64,000 nucleotides of DNA from assembly GCA_965153455.1 (NCBI GenBank), contig OZ234498.1:7998001-8062000 (forward strand), read 5' to 3'. The position numbers were made by a program, and so were the translations under genes. The notes beneath the pieces are model-generated. The model ran no database searches. It was not told the DNA's origin and saw nothing but the letters and a program-made list of their open reading frames with translations. The stretch is from Sphagnum compactum (Eukaryota; Bryophyta; Sphagnopsida; Sphagnales). Within the stretch, counting starts at the first letter, position 1. Every line of letters begins with the position of its first letter. Of the stretch, positions 37,621-49,938 are shown piece after piece.

Positions 37621-40355
37621 CTTAAAGATCCTTCACGTTGTTTCATCACCTCTGGTGCATAGTCAAGTTCATGATTGTTTAGTTCTTTTGGTCACAACCT
37701 TTAAGAACTCAATGGTGTGCATTTTGGCCCAACTAACAATATGCCCTTCTCTTTCCCATATAACCAAAAAATCCAAAAAATGTATTAAGTTTAGAAACAT
37801 TTATAATGTATGTTCAAGTAATATTATAATAGAGTTGATGAAAGTATACAAATTTGTAAAATCTTCCCACATAAATCAACATCTTTTGTTGGTGTGTAGG
37901 TTGTGAGAATAAATCTATATGAGCAATTGATATAATTTAGATGATCCCTTCCTATCTTGAATATTTTTTAGTCATCATTTTGAACTATAAATTGTTGGAT
38001 CCAATGGTAATCCAAATATCTCTTAAACCTTTAATTGCAAATGATTTATGGTTTCTATCCCAATTTTTGATGGTGATCCTTTTTTACATGATGTACTTTC
38101 ACCTTTAGATCTTGTATTTACATGTATGTTTTTGAACATTGTTTTGGTTTTCTATTTGTTATTATATTATGAGAAATCGCATTCGTCAAAACCACACTAC
38201 CCTAAAACTAAAACTCAAAAAACAACTCATATACAACTGTTACGCAACTATCCCTTAGGTATTACAACTACTATGCAATTATCCCCTTAAAAATATGGTG
38301 TATTAATAAATAAATTGTCACATTAGAAAATTATTTAATTGTATTATAGTTGCAAGTGAGTTGAAAATGGGTCTTCTATACGATAATTTATACACATCGT
38401 ATATACATATGTAATCAACCATGTTTGACTTTTTCAAAAGTTGCATTATAGTTGCATATGGCAACTACTTTAGAACTATTGTGAATGTGTCACTAAAACA
38501 ACAACTATGTTGCAACTAATGTACAATGTACATACATGCGATCATGCCACGTGTCCACATCTTTATCACCCATTATGGGATACATTTGCAAGTAATTTTC
38601 AATTATGATTCTCATTGATACAATTAGTATGGCATTAGTGTGCCACTACTAAAGTACTATTGTTCAACTATGTTATATTTATAATACAACTATTTATAAC
38701 TTAATAAGGATACATATTCATTAGTTATTTATATCTTCATCATATGTGTTTCATTTTGAGTGATTTAAAATGTTATGGGAGTGTTAACTTTAAGTTCTAG
38801 AAATCATCTTTGAAATGCAAAGGAAAATGAGTAATGAAAAAATAACAAGAAGATAAATAAACTTTCCAACTTACAATTTTATTTTATTTTTCCCTCTTTG
38901 GACCCCCCTATTTTCAAACCTCATGACTTTCTTATTTCTTATTGATTTTAAACAATTTAATGTGCTATAAGAACGCCACCTGAAATTTTCAAATCATCTT
39001 TGAACTCTAATAGCAACAAAACAATATACAAGAAATTTTGTGGGTGTTTGGGAACTAGCCTTTGTAACACTTGGTGGTTTGATTTTTTGCGTTTTTGGCC
39101 CCCTTTACTTCGAGGGGCCATAAGTTTTTCAATTTTATTCCATTTTTGACAATTTATAGTGCACCAAATGCGCCAATAGGAGGGGTTCAAATTTTGTTTA
39201 AACACAAAAAACAATGGAACTTTCCTTTTGGATCTAACCTGTTTTGAACACTTAAATGTTATAATTGTAACTCAATTACAACTAATGAACAACTAAAAGA
39301 TTTAACCCATATATTTTGTCTTCAAACCCCATGTTACAAACTATATAAAGAATATTTGTTTTCTTATGTTCTCACATTAAAATACATGTGCCATTTTGGG
39401 ATGAGCTTAAAAACGCTTAACCTAAAGGCAAAACATAAAATTTAAAAAAAATTCATGGTTATTTTTGAATGCACTTAGTCTTGTGTTTTCCTACCTACTT
39501 ACCTACCTAGGTAAGTAAATAGGTAGGTAGTGAAGTCCTAAGTAAATACGTAGGTATGTAAGTCTTAAGACTACCAACATACTTACCTATGGTTATGTAT
39601 GACCTACCTAGTTACTAATATATATATCCAAAATACAACTAATATGCCACGTGGCAAAAAAAAGAGTTGTGCCATGTGTCACAATCTTGGGCCATCATCA
39701 ACAATCATAATGGACGATGTAGATCAATATTTCAAAAATAATAATTTTTCTGTCAAAAAATCTTCATAATGCCACATGCTAGATTTTAGTATATGGATGA
39801 CAATTAATGACGTTTGTATGACATCATGGGCGTAGTTATAATGGAGTTCATAATAATTGAAATGAGTTGTTTTGACTAAGTTCCAATTGAATTGTAATGA
39901 GTTGCGCCGTATATACAATGAGTTGCAACTTTGCAACTCATGTAATTTGTCTATTAACATTCACAACATGTAAATACGGTGAATTGCAAGGCTAGTTGCA
40001 AAACACCCATTTTTGCATAGTGTTATTTTTCCTTTATACATGTTTTCTATAAACATAATTTCGATTTGACTTATCCTCTTCTATTGCTCTACTTTTGTTA
40101 GTATATTTAAATTGTCACTTGTTTTTGTATTTTTCAGCATTACAACGTTAGAACCTAAGAATTTTAAGTAGAGTTGAAGTTTTTTTTATTCCAATTTGTA
40201 AAGGACATACTTGAAAAAGAATTGGGAATAAAAATGATTTACTAATTTTATTTTAACGTAGGTTTAAACTTGATCTTGTGTTGAGGTTTTTTGGAAGAAA
40301 TTAAAAAAATGATTAATATAAATATGTAAAAGCCTAGACCTTTTGGAGGATTATT
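37621..40355. other. AT-rich intergenic sequence
   Basis: No gene recognised. A palindromic CCTACCTA/TAGGTAGG cluster lies at 39490-39600. Confidence 0.5.
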
Positions 40356-40537
40356 TGTTGGAAAAATAAAGCAAAGGAAGATGAATTGAATTATATTGAT
40401 GTGAAGGTTTTCCTTATGTATGAATTGAAAAAACGTGATGTTTAGTATCTAAGGATTACAAGGAGTCATGCCCTTCCATGAATGTCTTTGATTATGTACA
40501 AGCTAGTGAATTACAATATATTAATTTGTATATAATA
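40356..40537 (-). repeat. LTR of the copia element (3' LTR in element orientation)
   Basis: Aligns over its length with 44624-44805. Shared blocks are GGAAGATGAATTGAATTATA, TTATGTATGAATTGAAA and GGAGTCATG. The two copies differ at many sites, so the insertion is old. Confidence 0.85.
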
Positions 40538-41360
40538 GTCCCATTAGTTCACTAATTGTATAATCATGTTTAATGTTTTATAGTTCATCATAAATTTGGA
40601 ATTTTTTTAAAAAAATCTGTTTGGTACTCCCACTTAATTAAATCTTTTGGGATATTCCTCTGTTGAAAATCTTATTAACTGTCTTTGGATTTATCATTAT
40701 AACTTCCACTCTAAAGGCTCTCAATGTTGATGTCGTTTATAAAAGGTTGATTGTTGATATGGTGAACTATATTGTATGGAATAAAGTAGTTGTAAATTAG
40801 GATATTTGGACTACATTTGGACCAAGAAGGCCTCAATTTTGGTTGATGGTGGCTCAATTGAAGGGTCTTGGAGCCCAACATAAAAAAATGAACCATATTG
40901 AATTATAGGGATTGTTAAACATTTACTACATGACATTTATTTTCTATAGTTTGCCATGTGTGATTGAAACCCTATGCAATGTGAATGGGGTTCTAATTTT
41001 TTTGTGTTTGGGGGAATTTATCCCCATAGTGTGGTTGTGGAGTCTCATTTTTCATGTTTCAAGAAAACTCACATGCAAATTATAGGAATCTAAGTTCAAA
41101 GCAACAACACACAACACTTGTGAATTTGTGTGCATGTTTCCACGTGTGTGGTTTTGTTAGTTTCGATAGTGTTGGGTGTTGATCTAGTAATGCACGACAT
41201 GATTGATTGATTTTGAAAAAGCGCATTTGGAACAACATTTGAACTTATAGAATGAGAGGGCCATGTGAAACTTTTGAGAAAAGTTTGATTAAAAAAGGAG
41301 TTCATTAATTTGGTTGACCATTTCAACAATATATCCTTTTATGGTGCAAATACAGAAGTT

Positions 41361-42130
41361 TCATTAAAAGTAACATCCTTACATATAATTATTTTTTTTG
41401 TAAATTTAACTTGAAGTCTATTTGCTTTAGATTGTTCATTGTATCCAAGAAAAATATACTCATTGGAATGGGATTCTAATTTGTGTCTAGATTCTTTAAG
41501 AATTCAAACGTAGGTTGTGCATCTAAAGATTTCTAAATGTGTAAAGTAGGGGAAATTCCTATCCATAGTTCATAAAGGGTTTTTATTTGTGATAAGGCTT
41601 TAGTTTGACTTCTATTTTGGAAATATAATTTGTACTCAATATTGCTTCACCCTAATACTTGACTTTGGCAAGAGACAGTGAAAGAACATAGTTAGGATTG
41701 CCCTTATTAGTGTGCAATTATTCCTTTCACAAACACCATTTTGTTGAGAGGCATGGGGTTTAGTAAATTGGTGCCTAATACCATGATTTGGACAAAAAAT
41801 ATTGAACTCATTGGACTTATATTCTTCACCATGATCCCTTCTTAACATTTGTATCTTTTTTTCAATTAGTTTTCAACTTTTGCTTTATAATGTTGAAAAT
41901 TGGAAAAATATTTCAGCTTTAATTTTTTGTTAAAAAACTTCAATCTATTAAAACCTATCATCTACAAATGTAACAAAATAATCACACCTTAAAAAAAAAA
42001 GTTTTTCTTAAGGGGCCACATACATCACTATGTACAAGTTCCAAAATTTCTTAAACTTTTGATGCTCCTTCAGAAATTTAATACCATAGTGTTTGCCTTT
42101 TATACAAGATGGACATATAAAAAAAAAATT
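41361..42130 (-). pseudogene. copia pol relic: GAG-pre-integrase and integrase
   Basis: At about 42115-42010 the minus strand shows a C-x2-C-x2-GK zinc-finger remnant (CPSCIKGKHYG) and a degraded copia-type linker. At 41848-41640 it shows the integrase core signature RRDHGEEYKSNEF ... HGIRHQFTKPHASQQNGVCE, including the Asp and Glu of the D,D35E triad. At about 41560-41380, YELWIGISPTL and FFLDTMNN correspond to the integrase C-terminal region. Stops and frameshifts interrupt it. Confidence 0.8.
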
Positions 42131-42993
42131 CATAAAATGAGCCCAATCCTTGGATATAAACTAGATTTTTCTAATCCTTGTTGATTTATATGACCTAGCT
42201 TCATATGCCATATATTTGCCATGTTGAAATGTGTTACATTCAATGTTTTTATTTTATCTTATTGTTTATATGTGACACCTAGCTTATAAAGTTATATTTA
42301 AAAGATTCATTTGGAAATGTTATGACCTTTTGTATTTATATAAATAAAATAAAATTTTGATGATTATTTCACAACCAACTTGATCAAATTGGTTTGCTAA
42401 ATTTTTATTTTATTTTTTATTCCCAACACATGCAACACTTTAAAATAAATAAAAAATCACCATCAATTGATTGAATTGAAACATCCCCTTGTCCAATTAT
42501 TTCATGTGTTGAATTATCCCCCAAGTATACATATTAGCCATTCTCCCATTTAGCATATGACACAAATGAATCGATGTTATGGGTCATGTGATATATTACA
42601 TTGGTGTTTAACTACCAAGTGTTATCACTTCCATCTATAACGATCAAAGTTGCCACATATAATTTGTTATGTTTTGTAGCTACATTGCATGGTACTAGCC
42701 TTCTTTTCAGCAATGTGTACTTTACAATTTGTAATTCCACGACCCATTTTCTTACATTTAAGACACCTTATTTTGTTTCTTGGAGTTTCAAATTTTGGGT
42801 TGGTAGGTATAGTGGGATAGAAATTGTCCTTTCTTTTGAAGGACCGCTAGAAGAAAGGTGGTTCAACTCTTTGGGCCCTCCTTTTTGTGTAATATGGCCT
42901 TTTGCCAACATATAAAGCTAATATGCAATCTATTGTACTTTTTAAAACTTTCATTAACACTTCTTCTTTAGGAAGATCAATGGTGAAAGATTG

Positions 42994-43740
42994 CAGACCT
43001 TCTACCACTAAAAATCTAAACCCACTAAAACGCCACTAACTACATTAAGTGGTGACCCGAGGTTGTCACCACTAGAGGATGAAAAAAAATAGTTAACTTA
43101 GAGGTTGTCACAACCCGAAGATGAAAAAAAATAGTTAACTTAGAGGTTGTCACAACCCGAGAATGAAAAAAAATAGTTAACTTAGTGGTAGAAGGTCTGC
43201 ATGATTGCTGAGTTATGCATGCTAACAAAGCCCTTTTTTTGGGTGAAGTATGGAAAAAGTTCAACATCTTGATAAGACTGCAATTGCACAAAATAGATGG
43301 TGACAACCTGAGGATGAAAAAAAAAAAGTTAACTTAGAGGTTGTCACAACTCGAGGATGAAAAAAAAAAGTTAACTTAGAGGTTGTCACAACTCGAGGAT
43401 GAAAAAAAAAAGTTAACTTAGAGGTTGTCACAACCCGAGGATGAAAAAAAATAGTTAACTTAGAGGTTGTCACAACCCGAGGATGAAAAAAAAATAGTTA
43501 ATTTAGAGGTTGTCACAACCCGAGGATGAAAAAAAATAGTTAACTTAGAGGTTGTCACAATCCGAGGATGAAAAAAAATAGTTAACTTAGAGGTTGTCAC
43601 AACCCGAGGATGAAAAAAAATAGTTAACTTAGAGGTTGTCACAACCCGAATATGAAAAAAAAAATTAACTTAGAGGTTGTCACAACCCGAATATGAAAAA
43701 AATTAGTTAAAGTAGTTAACTTTGTAGTGGTAGAAGGTTT
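42994..43740. mobile_element. Mutator-like non-autonomous element nested in the copia relic
   Basis: The 9-bp sequence GAAAGATTG occurs directly on both sides (42985-42993 and 43741-43749), the target duplication length typical of Mutator-like elements. Inverted termini are CAGACCTTCTACCACTA on the left and TAGTGGTAGAAGGTTT on the right. An additional perfect inverted copy of the left end (TAGTGGTAGAAGGTCTG) occurs internally at about 43185-43201. The interior is tandem repeat and has no transposase. The length fits a MITE-like derivative. Confidence 0.7.
43043..43715. repeat. about 43-bp tandem repeat in two blocks
   Basis: The unit consists of a GGATGA-plus-A-run segment, TAGTTAACTTAGAGGTTGTC and ACAACCCGA. 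About three copies lie at 43043-43185 and ten at 43297-43715, separated by about 100 bp of unique sequence. Each unit contains the palindrome GGTTGTCACAACC and an HpaI-like GTTAAC. The long frames here (for example 43261-43642 minus) are repeat translations. Confidence 0.9.
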
Positions 43741-44611
43741 GAAAGATTGTCAAATGATATTGAGCTACCTCTTCATAGAGGTCATAAATGTCTTATATGA
43801 TAAAGGCATAGATTTCATCTTAATTGTGACCTTAAGGAGTGAATGTATTTTACCATGCTTTCACATTCATTCATTTTTAACGTTTATAAATTGTCTTTTT
43901 AAAACATTATGGTGATTACATCTTCACTTTCAAATTTTCTAGTTAATTCTTGCTAAACATCATGTGATGTAATTTTTGATCGTACATTGGAAACAACATT
44001 GTTATTTAAGCAATTATCAATGACTTGAATTGTTAATGCATCCTTGTCATCCCATTCAACTAAACTACTTGCTTTAGCGATTGGTAAGGTTGCAACTCTT
44101 TTGGCAATTTGAGTAACAACAATTGGAATGAGTTTAACCTACACACCATTGACAATAGGCCATAAATTTTCGTACTTAAATAACAAAGTTAAATTTTGTT
44201 TCCATATGTTAAAATAAGTTCCATTGAATTTTGGAATATGACTTATGTTAATTGTAGATTGGATTGACATTTTTGACAAATTGTTGAGGCTTAAAATTAT
44301 TAGTTTTCAATCATGGCATTCAAACTTCAATTTAATTTTCCCAAAATGATTTACTTGAAACATATTAAATTCACTGGAACTTTTGACAAATGTTGTAAAA
44401 CAAAATTCTTCTTTGATTAATGTGTTGTATGTGCCAAAAAAATTCAACACCAATTGTTCCCATAACTATTTTGGTCTTGACTAGGAAATGTCACACCAAA
44501 TTTGCATCACAAAGAAATTCTTTTACTTTATAATTTAAGGAGGAGAGAAAAGTAACTCAACATAATTTAACTTGCAAGGAAAAAAAATCTTTTATCACTT
44601 TCTATACTCGA

Positions 44612-44623
44612 GCTTTAAGACCA
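44612..44623 (-). other. primer-binding site of the copia element
   Basis: The minus strand reads TGGTCTTAAAGC directly after the LTR end CCAACA. This matches the initiator-Met tRNA site TGGTATCAGAGC at 9 of 12 positions, the usual plant copia primer. Confidence 0.65.
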
Positions 44624-44805
44624 TGTTGGAAAAGTGAAGTAAAGGAAGATGAATTGAATTATATTGATATGAAACTTTTTTTTATGTATGAATTGAAAGA
44701 ACATGATGTTCAGTATCTCAGGATTGAATGGAGTCATGTCCTTTCATGATTGTGAAAGACTAAATACAAACTAGTAAACTACAACATATAAATATGTATC
44801 TAACA
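44624..44805 (-). repeat. LTR of the copia element (5' LTR in element orientation)
   Basis: Begins TGTTGG and ends TAACA on the plus strand. Pairs with 40356-40537. Confidence 0.85.
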
Positions 44806-45439
44806 CTAATATACGTGTTTTTTTTTTTTGGAGGACTCAAAGAATTGATGGTCTTTGGCAATTTTGATTCATTATACCATTGTTAAGGTTTAAGGTTTAT
44901 TTATGAGCAATTGTATGCTTTATAATGCGACAAATAAACCCCCGTAACCAAACACCATCTTTGAATTTGTTAGTGTTATTTTGTGAAAATGAGTTCAACC
45001 CATCCCTAAACCCAACATTGCTTTCGAAGAAATCATTTGCATTTTTCTTAAATTGTTTCAAAGCACACCCATAATTAAACGCTCAAAACTTGATTACAAT
45101 GTTTTTCACCTTATTTGTTTTCAGCTATATGTATGAAAATGTATTCTTCCTCTCCCATCACCAAACATATTTAAACATGATGGTTGTTATTTTTTTAGTA
45201 TTGAATTTTTCCCACACCCATAATTACACACAAAAATGACATTTCATTTGAATATCCCCAAACCCAAACACAATTAATTTCTCATGACCAAGGGTTTAGT
45301 GGTAAGGCTTTTTTGAACATTGATCCACATGGATGTGACCATTCACCGACACTGGTGTGCACTAGGTCAACATTTGACCATTGGGTGATGTTTGGTGGGG
45401 GGGCATGTTTACCCTCAGTAACTAGACTTGATGGGAGAA
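44806..45439. other. AT-rich spacer passing into a GC-richer block
   Basis: From about 45280 the GC content rises. The minus-strand frame 45282-45599 (105 aa) has no recognisable domain. Confidence 0.4.
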
Positions 45440-45830
45440 ATATTTTGGCCGGCTCACATACTGAACACCACTGGAGATGCTTGATAATGCTCCAATGGAG
45501 TTGATTAAAATATGACTCTGGTGCATTTTTTTGTGTTCTAATTTTCATAAAGACTTGACTGATTCGACGTCTAAGATTCACCATGGTAGAGCTCACCACC
45601 TGTTGTGGTTGGAGTTCCAGTTAGGGTTGCAATGCAGTGTGTTTAGAACTGGAGTCAATGCTTTGATGTAAGCTGAGTCCAAGTTTTCATTACGAACTTT
45701 TTTTTCCAACCCCACCCATAAAACTGAAAGTGGGACTGCAAATAGGTGGGAGACTAGTAATAGCAACCAACATGGACCAATCAAACTATCTAGTCAATAA
45801 GAAACAAGGAGCAGTCAATAAATCCGATTT
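45440..45830. repeat. local direct duplication, copy 1
   Basis: Contains CTCACATACTGAACACCACT ... GGAGATGCT and, further right, CATAAAACTGAAAGTGGGAC ... GGACCAATCAA. Both blocks recur in the same order at 45990-46345. Confidence 0.7.
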
Positions 45831-45989
45831 GACTGTGTATATTATTAGCCTGTTCCAGGGCTCCTCCAGAGTCCACAGGCTCTCCAGAGGCTCTGAAAGC
45901 TGTGTACTTTTTCAGGGTCGCAGGAGCCTTCTTCTAGTGGATTGGCTGGATTTGACTGATGAACCTCATCCAAGATTTTCAGTGCAGGG

Positions 45990-46345
45990 TGGGTCTGTCA
46001 CATACTGATCATTGGTGGAGATGCTCTCAGGATCCAGCCCCCTCATCTCTGGTGATTTCCAGGATCTGTATTCTTTGGAGGCGGACATCATCGTATACAA
46101 AGCATTCGATAATAAGAAGATCACCAGTGGTGTTCAGTATGTGACCCTGCAAAAATATTTCTCACATCCAAGTTTAGTTATTTACAATTTTTTTCAACCC
46201 CCAACTATAAAACTAAAACTGGGACTGCACATGATAGGTGTGAGACTACTAATAGCGACCCACCTGGACCAATCAATCTATCTAGCCAATCAACAGCAAG
46301 TGTTAGGCTTGGCTGTGCTGTTCACCAGCCTCTGCTGCAAACTGT
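45990..46345. repeat. local direct duplication, copy 2
   Basis: Contains GTCACATACTGATCATTGGT ... GGAGATGCT, then TATAAAACTAAAACTGGGAC ... GGACCAATCAA. The spacing between the two blocks differs from copy 1 by about 60 bp. Confidence 0.7.
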
Positions 46346-46420
46346 ACTAAAAATGCTGGGCCAAAACCATTTTGCTGAGCCAAACTAGCATGTTTTGACT
46401 TTTCTACATCCAATTAGAGC

Positions 46421-46840
46421 TCCGAGCTGCTGTGCACTACCAGTGGCAATCAACTATTTCTTTCCTTCTTCTTATGTTTTTCATATGGTTTTCAATAATT
46501 CATCATTATTTGTGTCAATGTCAAATTTAAATTAATATAAGATTTCATGGACATGAAAAGACACATGTTAATTTGTTTTTTCATATCCATGTTGATGGAT
46601 ACGAGAAAAGAGTGAGGTAATTATAAAATGGAGGTATTTATTAGGAAGAAGGTGGGAGATAGTTATTAAGAAAGTTCATAAGAAAAAGAAAGCAGTTATT
46701 AAAAAAGAAATAAAATAATTAGGCTTGAAAATAAGGTATTTATTTTTGAAATTGTCTTTGGAATGGTCCATGGACGACCATCATAGGAAGGATTCCAAAA
46801 AATCCTCCATATACCAGTTCCAATTACTCGTCACTGGAAT
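46421..46840. repeat. dispersed repeat, copy 1
   Basis: Matches 57441-57798 in the same orientation. Shared blocks are CAATAATTCATCATTATTT, GTCAATGTCAAATTTAA, ACATGTTAATTTG, and CCATATACCAGTT near the right end. Confidence 0.85.
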
Positions 46841-47732
46841 TTTAATTTGCAGGATCTCATACTAGCATCTGTGGAGTTGGGGTGGTGAAGGTGGAGCAGA
46901 AGAAAGCTTTCCCACAATTGCAACATGCACAAGAACTGGAGCTCATGGATGACTCAAAGTAAAAGCAGAAAGTTCCTTTGAAGGAGCCTAGTGAGGTTAG
47001 CTAATTTGCCATTCCAACTGGCTGCAAGTCCATAACAAATGGATTTGAGATGCAGCTGTCCAAACCCATTTGCAAGTGGGTGGCGGTAAAGGTTGGTTCT
47101 GGCAATCTGATGGATGATGCTAGTACAATGGTTGTTGCATCATCGACACGGATGATTATGATGCTGGTGCTGCTTGCTCATGTGTCATTTCTGTACCTCA
47201 GAAAGGTGAATATGTAGGTAGTTTACTTTCTCCATCTTTGTTTGTTCTCATGTGCAAGGTAACCCCATTCATGCTAGTTGAGTGTTGCTTTATCTGAAAT
47301 CTGATTGTGTACCACATTTTGGAAAACCTGGTTTGAGTTTGAATCTGCAATTGAGTTTCAAAAACAAATTCCAGTGTTAGTGGGGAAGTCCTTCTTTGTA
47401 TATGCCCAGCTCGGGGTAATGGTGCAGACCATCAGAAGTCTTGGCAATACTTGAGATGCCACTGCACATGTGCAGATTCTACCTACAGCAAAAAGTGTTG
47501 TTTTGGTGCCACATGTCTCATGGTATATAACTAGCACAAGCATTCATGCATTGACCATGTGAGCTATACATGAACCAAGTTTGCAGAGAGTGTTATCAAG
47601 TGGTCCTTCATGCAAAACTATACTGAGGGTGCTGAAATTTTTTACTGAAGCAAGGTACTTTGTTGCTGCTACCATGATGATGCTAATGAGGTCAAAAATA
47701 ATAGTTGATGAAAGATTTTAGAAAAATAATTT
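46841..47732. other. GC-richer block, possible gene relic
   Basis: The plus strand has short protein-like stretches (GVVKVEQKKAFPQLQHAQEL, later KPICKWVAVKVGSGNLMDD) broken by stops. No family is recognised. It could be a decayed exon or a captured gene fragment. Confidence 0.3.
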
Positions 47733-47917
47733 CACTACTACAAAATGTGGGTGCAGTTCACTAGTCCCCGTTCACTAGACTAGTGAATTCACTCCCCGTT
47801 CAGTAGACTAGTGAATTGACTGCTTCTTCACTGGTCCCTGTTCATTACAACTAGTGAATTCACTCAAAATCTAGTGAAATCACTTGGCGTACATGGACAA
47901 CTTTTGTTGTAGTGTTT
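47730..47917. mobile_element. short CACTA-type MITE, 182 bp
   Basis: The element is 47733-47914. The left end is CACTACTACAAAATGTGGG, the right end (reverse complement) CACTACAACAAAAGTTGTCC. It is flanked by TTT on both sides (3-bp target duplication). The interior is packed with CTAGTGAATTCACT-type palindromic motifs. It shares TTCACTAG and 'gaacggggac' words with the large CACTA element at 22.2 kb. Confidence 0.85.
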
Positions 47918-48770
47918 GCATCAACTTCTGGAAAGTTATCTAATAAAAATTTATAAAAGGTTTAGTTGGTAAACTTTTTTATAAGATTAAATTGGATATT
48001 ATAATTAAAAGCTTGGAAGGCAACACCTTTTGATCTTGCCAACATGAATTGTGATCTTTATATTTTTTTATTCATCTCATCTTTAATTTGCATCATGCCT
48101 TGTTAAAGCGATAAATTCATCTAATTATTGCTCATTGTTAAATTCTTTATTTGTTAAGTTCATATAATTTTATCCAAGTTATATATTTGTTTTGTTCTTA
48201 ATAATCCGACAAAATAGTTTGTTATTTTGTCATGCATCTTGGTGAATCCCAATGAAAAATTCCATTTCCATGATTATTGTAACATTGCATAATCTTCAAC
48301 AACAAATTCAAATATTTCATTAAACAAGCATCTAACTCCAAGCAAATCAACTTCAAGTTTTGATTCCCATTATGTAGGACCTATAATGTTAAATACAAAA
48401 GTTCCATGAAATTAATATAAGTTGTTGTGAAATTTTAAACATCATTCCATTTCCATAACAATGTAGAAAAAAACGTAAATATTGTGTTATTTATTATTTT
48501 TATATTAGAAATTTGATGTATTTTAAATTTTAATATGAAAAAGCTGGAAGTCTACAAATACATTTTACTACACCATTAACTTGATAATAGGAAAATAATA
48601 ATATTTCATTTGTTTGCAACCTATTTTATATGTTGAGAACTTTGCTTATATTTCAATGAATTTTGCTTAAACCTATTCTAAACATTTGGTTCTTAAATAT
48701 TACATGTTCAAACATTGAACTAAATAACACTTTTAAGTTCAATATATCAAAACAATGTTGACAACAACTA

Positions 48771-48830
48771 GGGTTTTGTTTGTATTGTGGAGAACCTAAA
48801 CATGTTGCACAAAAATTTCCGAACAATAAA
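48771..48830 (+). pseudogene. retrotransposon gag zinc-knuckle remnant
   Basis: The plus frame reads CLYCGEPKHVAQKFP. This is C-x2-C-x4-H-x4-F, a CCHC zinc knuckle whose last Cys is replaced by Phe. No further gag or pol is recognised around it, so it is an isolated relic. Confidence 0.5.
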
Positions 48831-49659
48831 ACATATAAAATTCAAAGCATAATCCTTAATGAAAAATATGTGTGGAAAACAAATTTGTTTAGCCTTATTA
48901 GGGGCCTTTTGACTAAACAGCAATATTTGAAAAAAGACAAAAGGTTTATTTCTACCTCAAGACCATGTATTTCATTTCACGGTCCATGTATTTCTAATAT
49001 AATAATAACCCAAAAAAGATTTAAAATTAGGTAGAAATTCAACCAGTTAGATGGTCCATTGTTTACCAATCAAAATGAATAGTCCAAGAGTCTTTTACTC
49101 TACCCAATCAAAGAGACCATCCTTGTCAAAATGCCAAGTCCAAATTAATGTGGTGGCTTTTTTTACGCCTATCACTTTGGGTATTTTTTGATTGGATTCT
49201 TCAATAATAAAAACTTGTTTTTGTAGTAATGATAGGTTGAAAAATGAACAATTGTGCTAGGCTATGGGTGTATTATGTTTATGATTTGCATGGTTTGAAA
49301 AGATCAATTATGAGAATTGAACAAGTACGAAATTTTGCTTTTGAACTCGTGTTTTTCTTATAGGAAATGAACACAATGTTTTGTTCAAAATTCAATGAGC
49401 AAATGAGCAGGGTGTGCCTATGCATGTAGCAAATTTTTTGAAATGAATCTTCAAGTTTTTTTGTCCTTTTGGTATGTAGTTTCATAATCTTTTGCAGGAT
49501 GGTTAAAATTGGTCTTTGGTTTATATTTCAAATACATCATTTTCATGACTTAATCCAAAAATTGTTTGGACCATGTTTTTATCTGTACAGTTGATTTGCA
49601 TGCTTCATCTTGAAATACTCAATTTTGTGTTTTTTAAGTTTTTATTGTTCTTGTGAATG

Positions 49660-49938
49660 TTAATTTTCAATTTTGAGATTGGTAATGTGAATGTCATCAA
49701 TTGAAACCACCAATAGTTTATTGGCCCACTTAGTTACCTCCACCATGCCATTGTTTATTGTTGAAGTGTTTTTTAAAACACTTTTGTTTCCAAATGCTCC
49801 TTGGTCAAGAATATGAAAAGCTTTGAAAATTCTCACTAATGTGTCAAAAAAATTATATGGAGAATTGTTTTCATGACCAATGACATTCAAATAATCTTGA
49901 AAGTGTTCCCATGCATATTGGATTTTATCTTTTGCCAA
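49660..49938 (-). pseudogene. open frame fragment, family unknown
   Basis: A 92-aa minus-strand frame with balanced composition (AWEHFQDYLNVIGHENN, VRIFKAFHILDQGAFGNK, VEVTKWANKLLVVSID) looks more protein-like than nearby chance frames. It has no recognised domain and no clear gene context in 30% GC surroundings. Probably a mobile-element relic. Confidence 0.3.

Larger units (their letters stand above)
40356..44805 (-). mobile_element. degenerate Ty1/copia LTR retrotransposon, internally deleted
   Basis: Two similar LTRs (40356-40537 and 44624-44805, both about 182 bp, both starting TGTTGGAAAA) bound the element. The primer-binding site next to the right LTR fixes the minus-strand orientation. 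Between them lie relics of the zinc-binding GAG-pre-integrase region and of integrase. Recognisable reverse transcriptase and RNase H are absent, and the space left of 41340 is too short to hold them. A Mutator-like element is nested inside. The 5-bp flanks (ttatt, ctaat) do not match, so the target duplication has decayed or one end is misplaced. Confidence 0.85.

Noticed and set aside
43261-43642. Minus-strand frames with repeated TTSKLTIFFHPRVV
   Set aside because: They are translations of the 43-bp tandem repeat, not a repeat protein. They break wherever the unit length changes.
43043-43715. CRISPR-like appearance of regularly spaced palindromic repeats
   Set aside because: The spacers are part of the same repeated unit, the context is eukaryotic and there are no cas genes. 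It is a transposon-borne tandem array.
43006-43729. CACTA-type reading of the 43-kb element (CACTA ... TAGTG)
   Set aside because: The 3-bp flanks are not direct repeats, while a perfect 9-bp duplication lies slightly further out. Mutator-like is the better fit.
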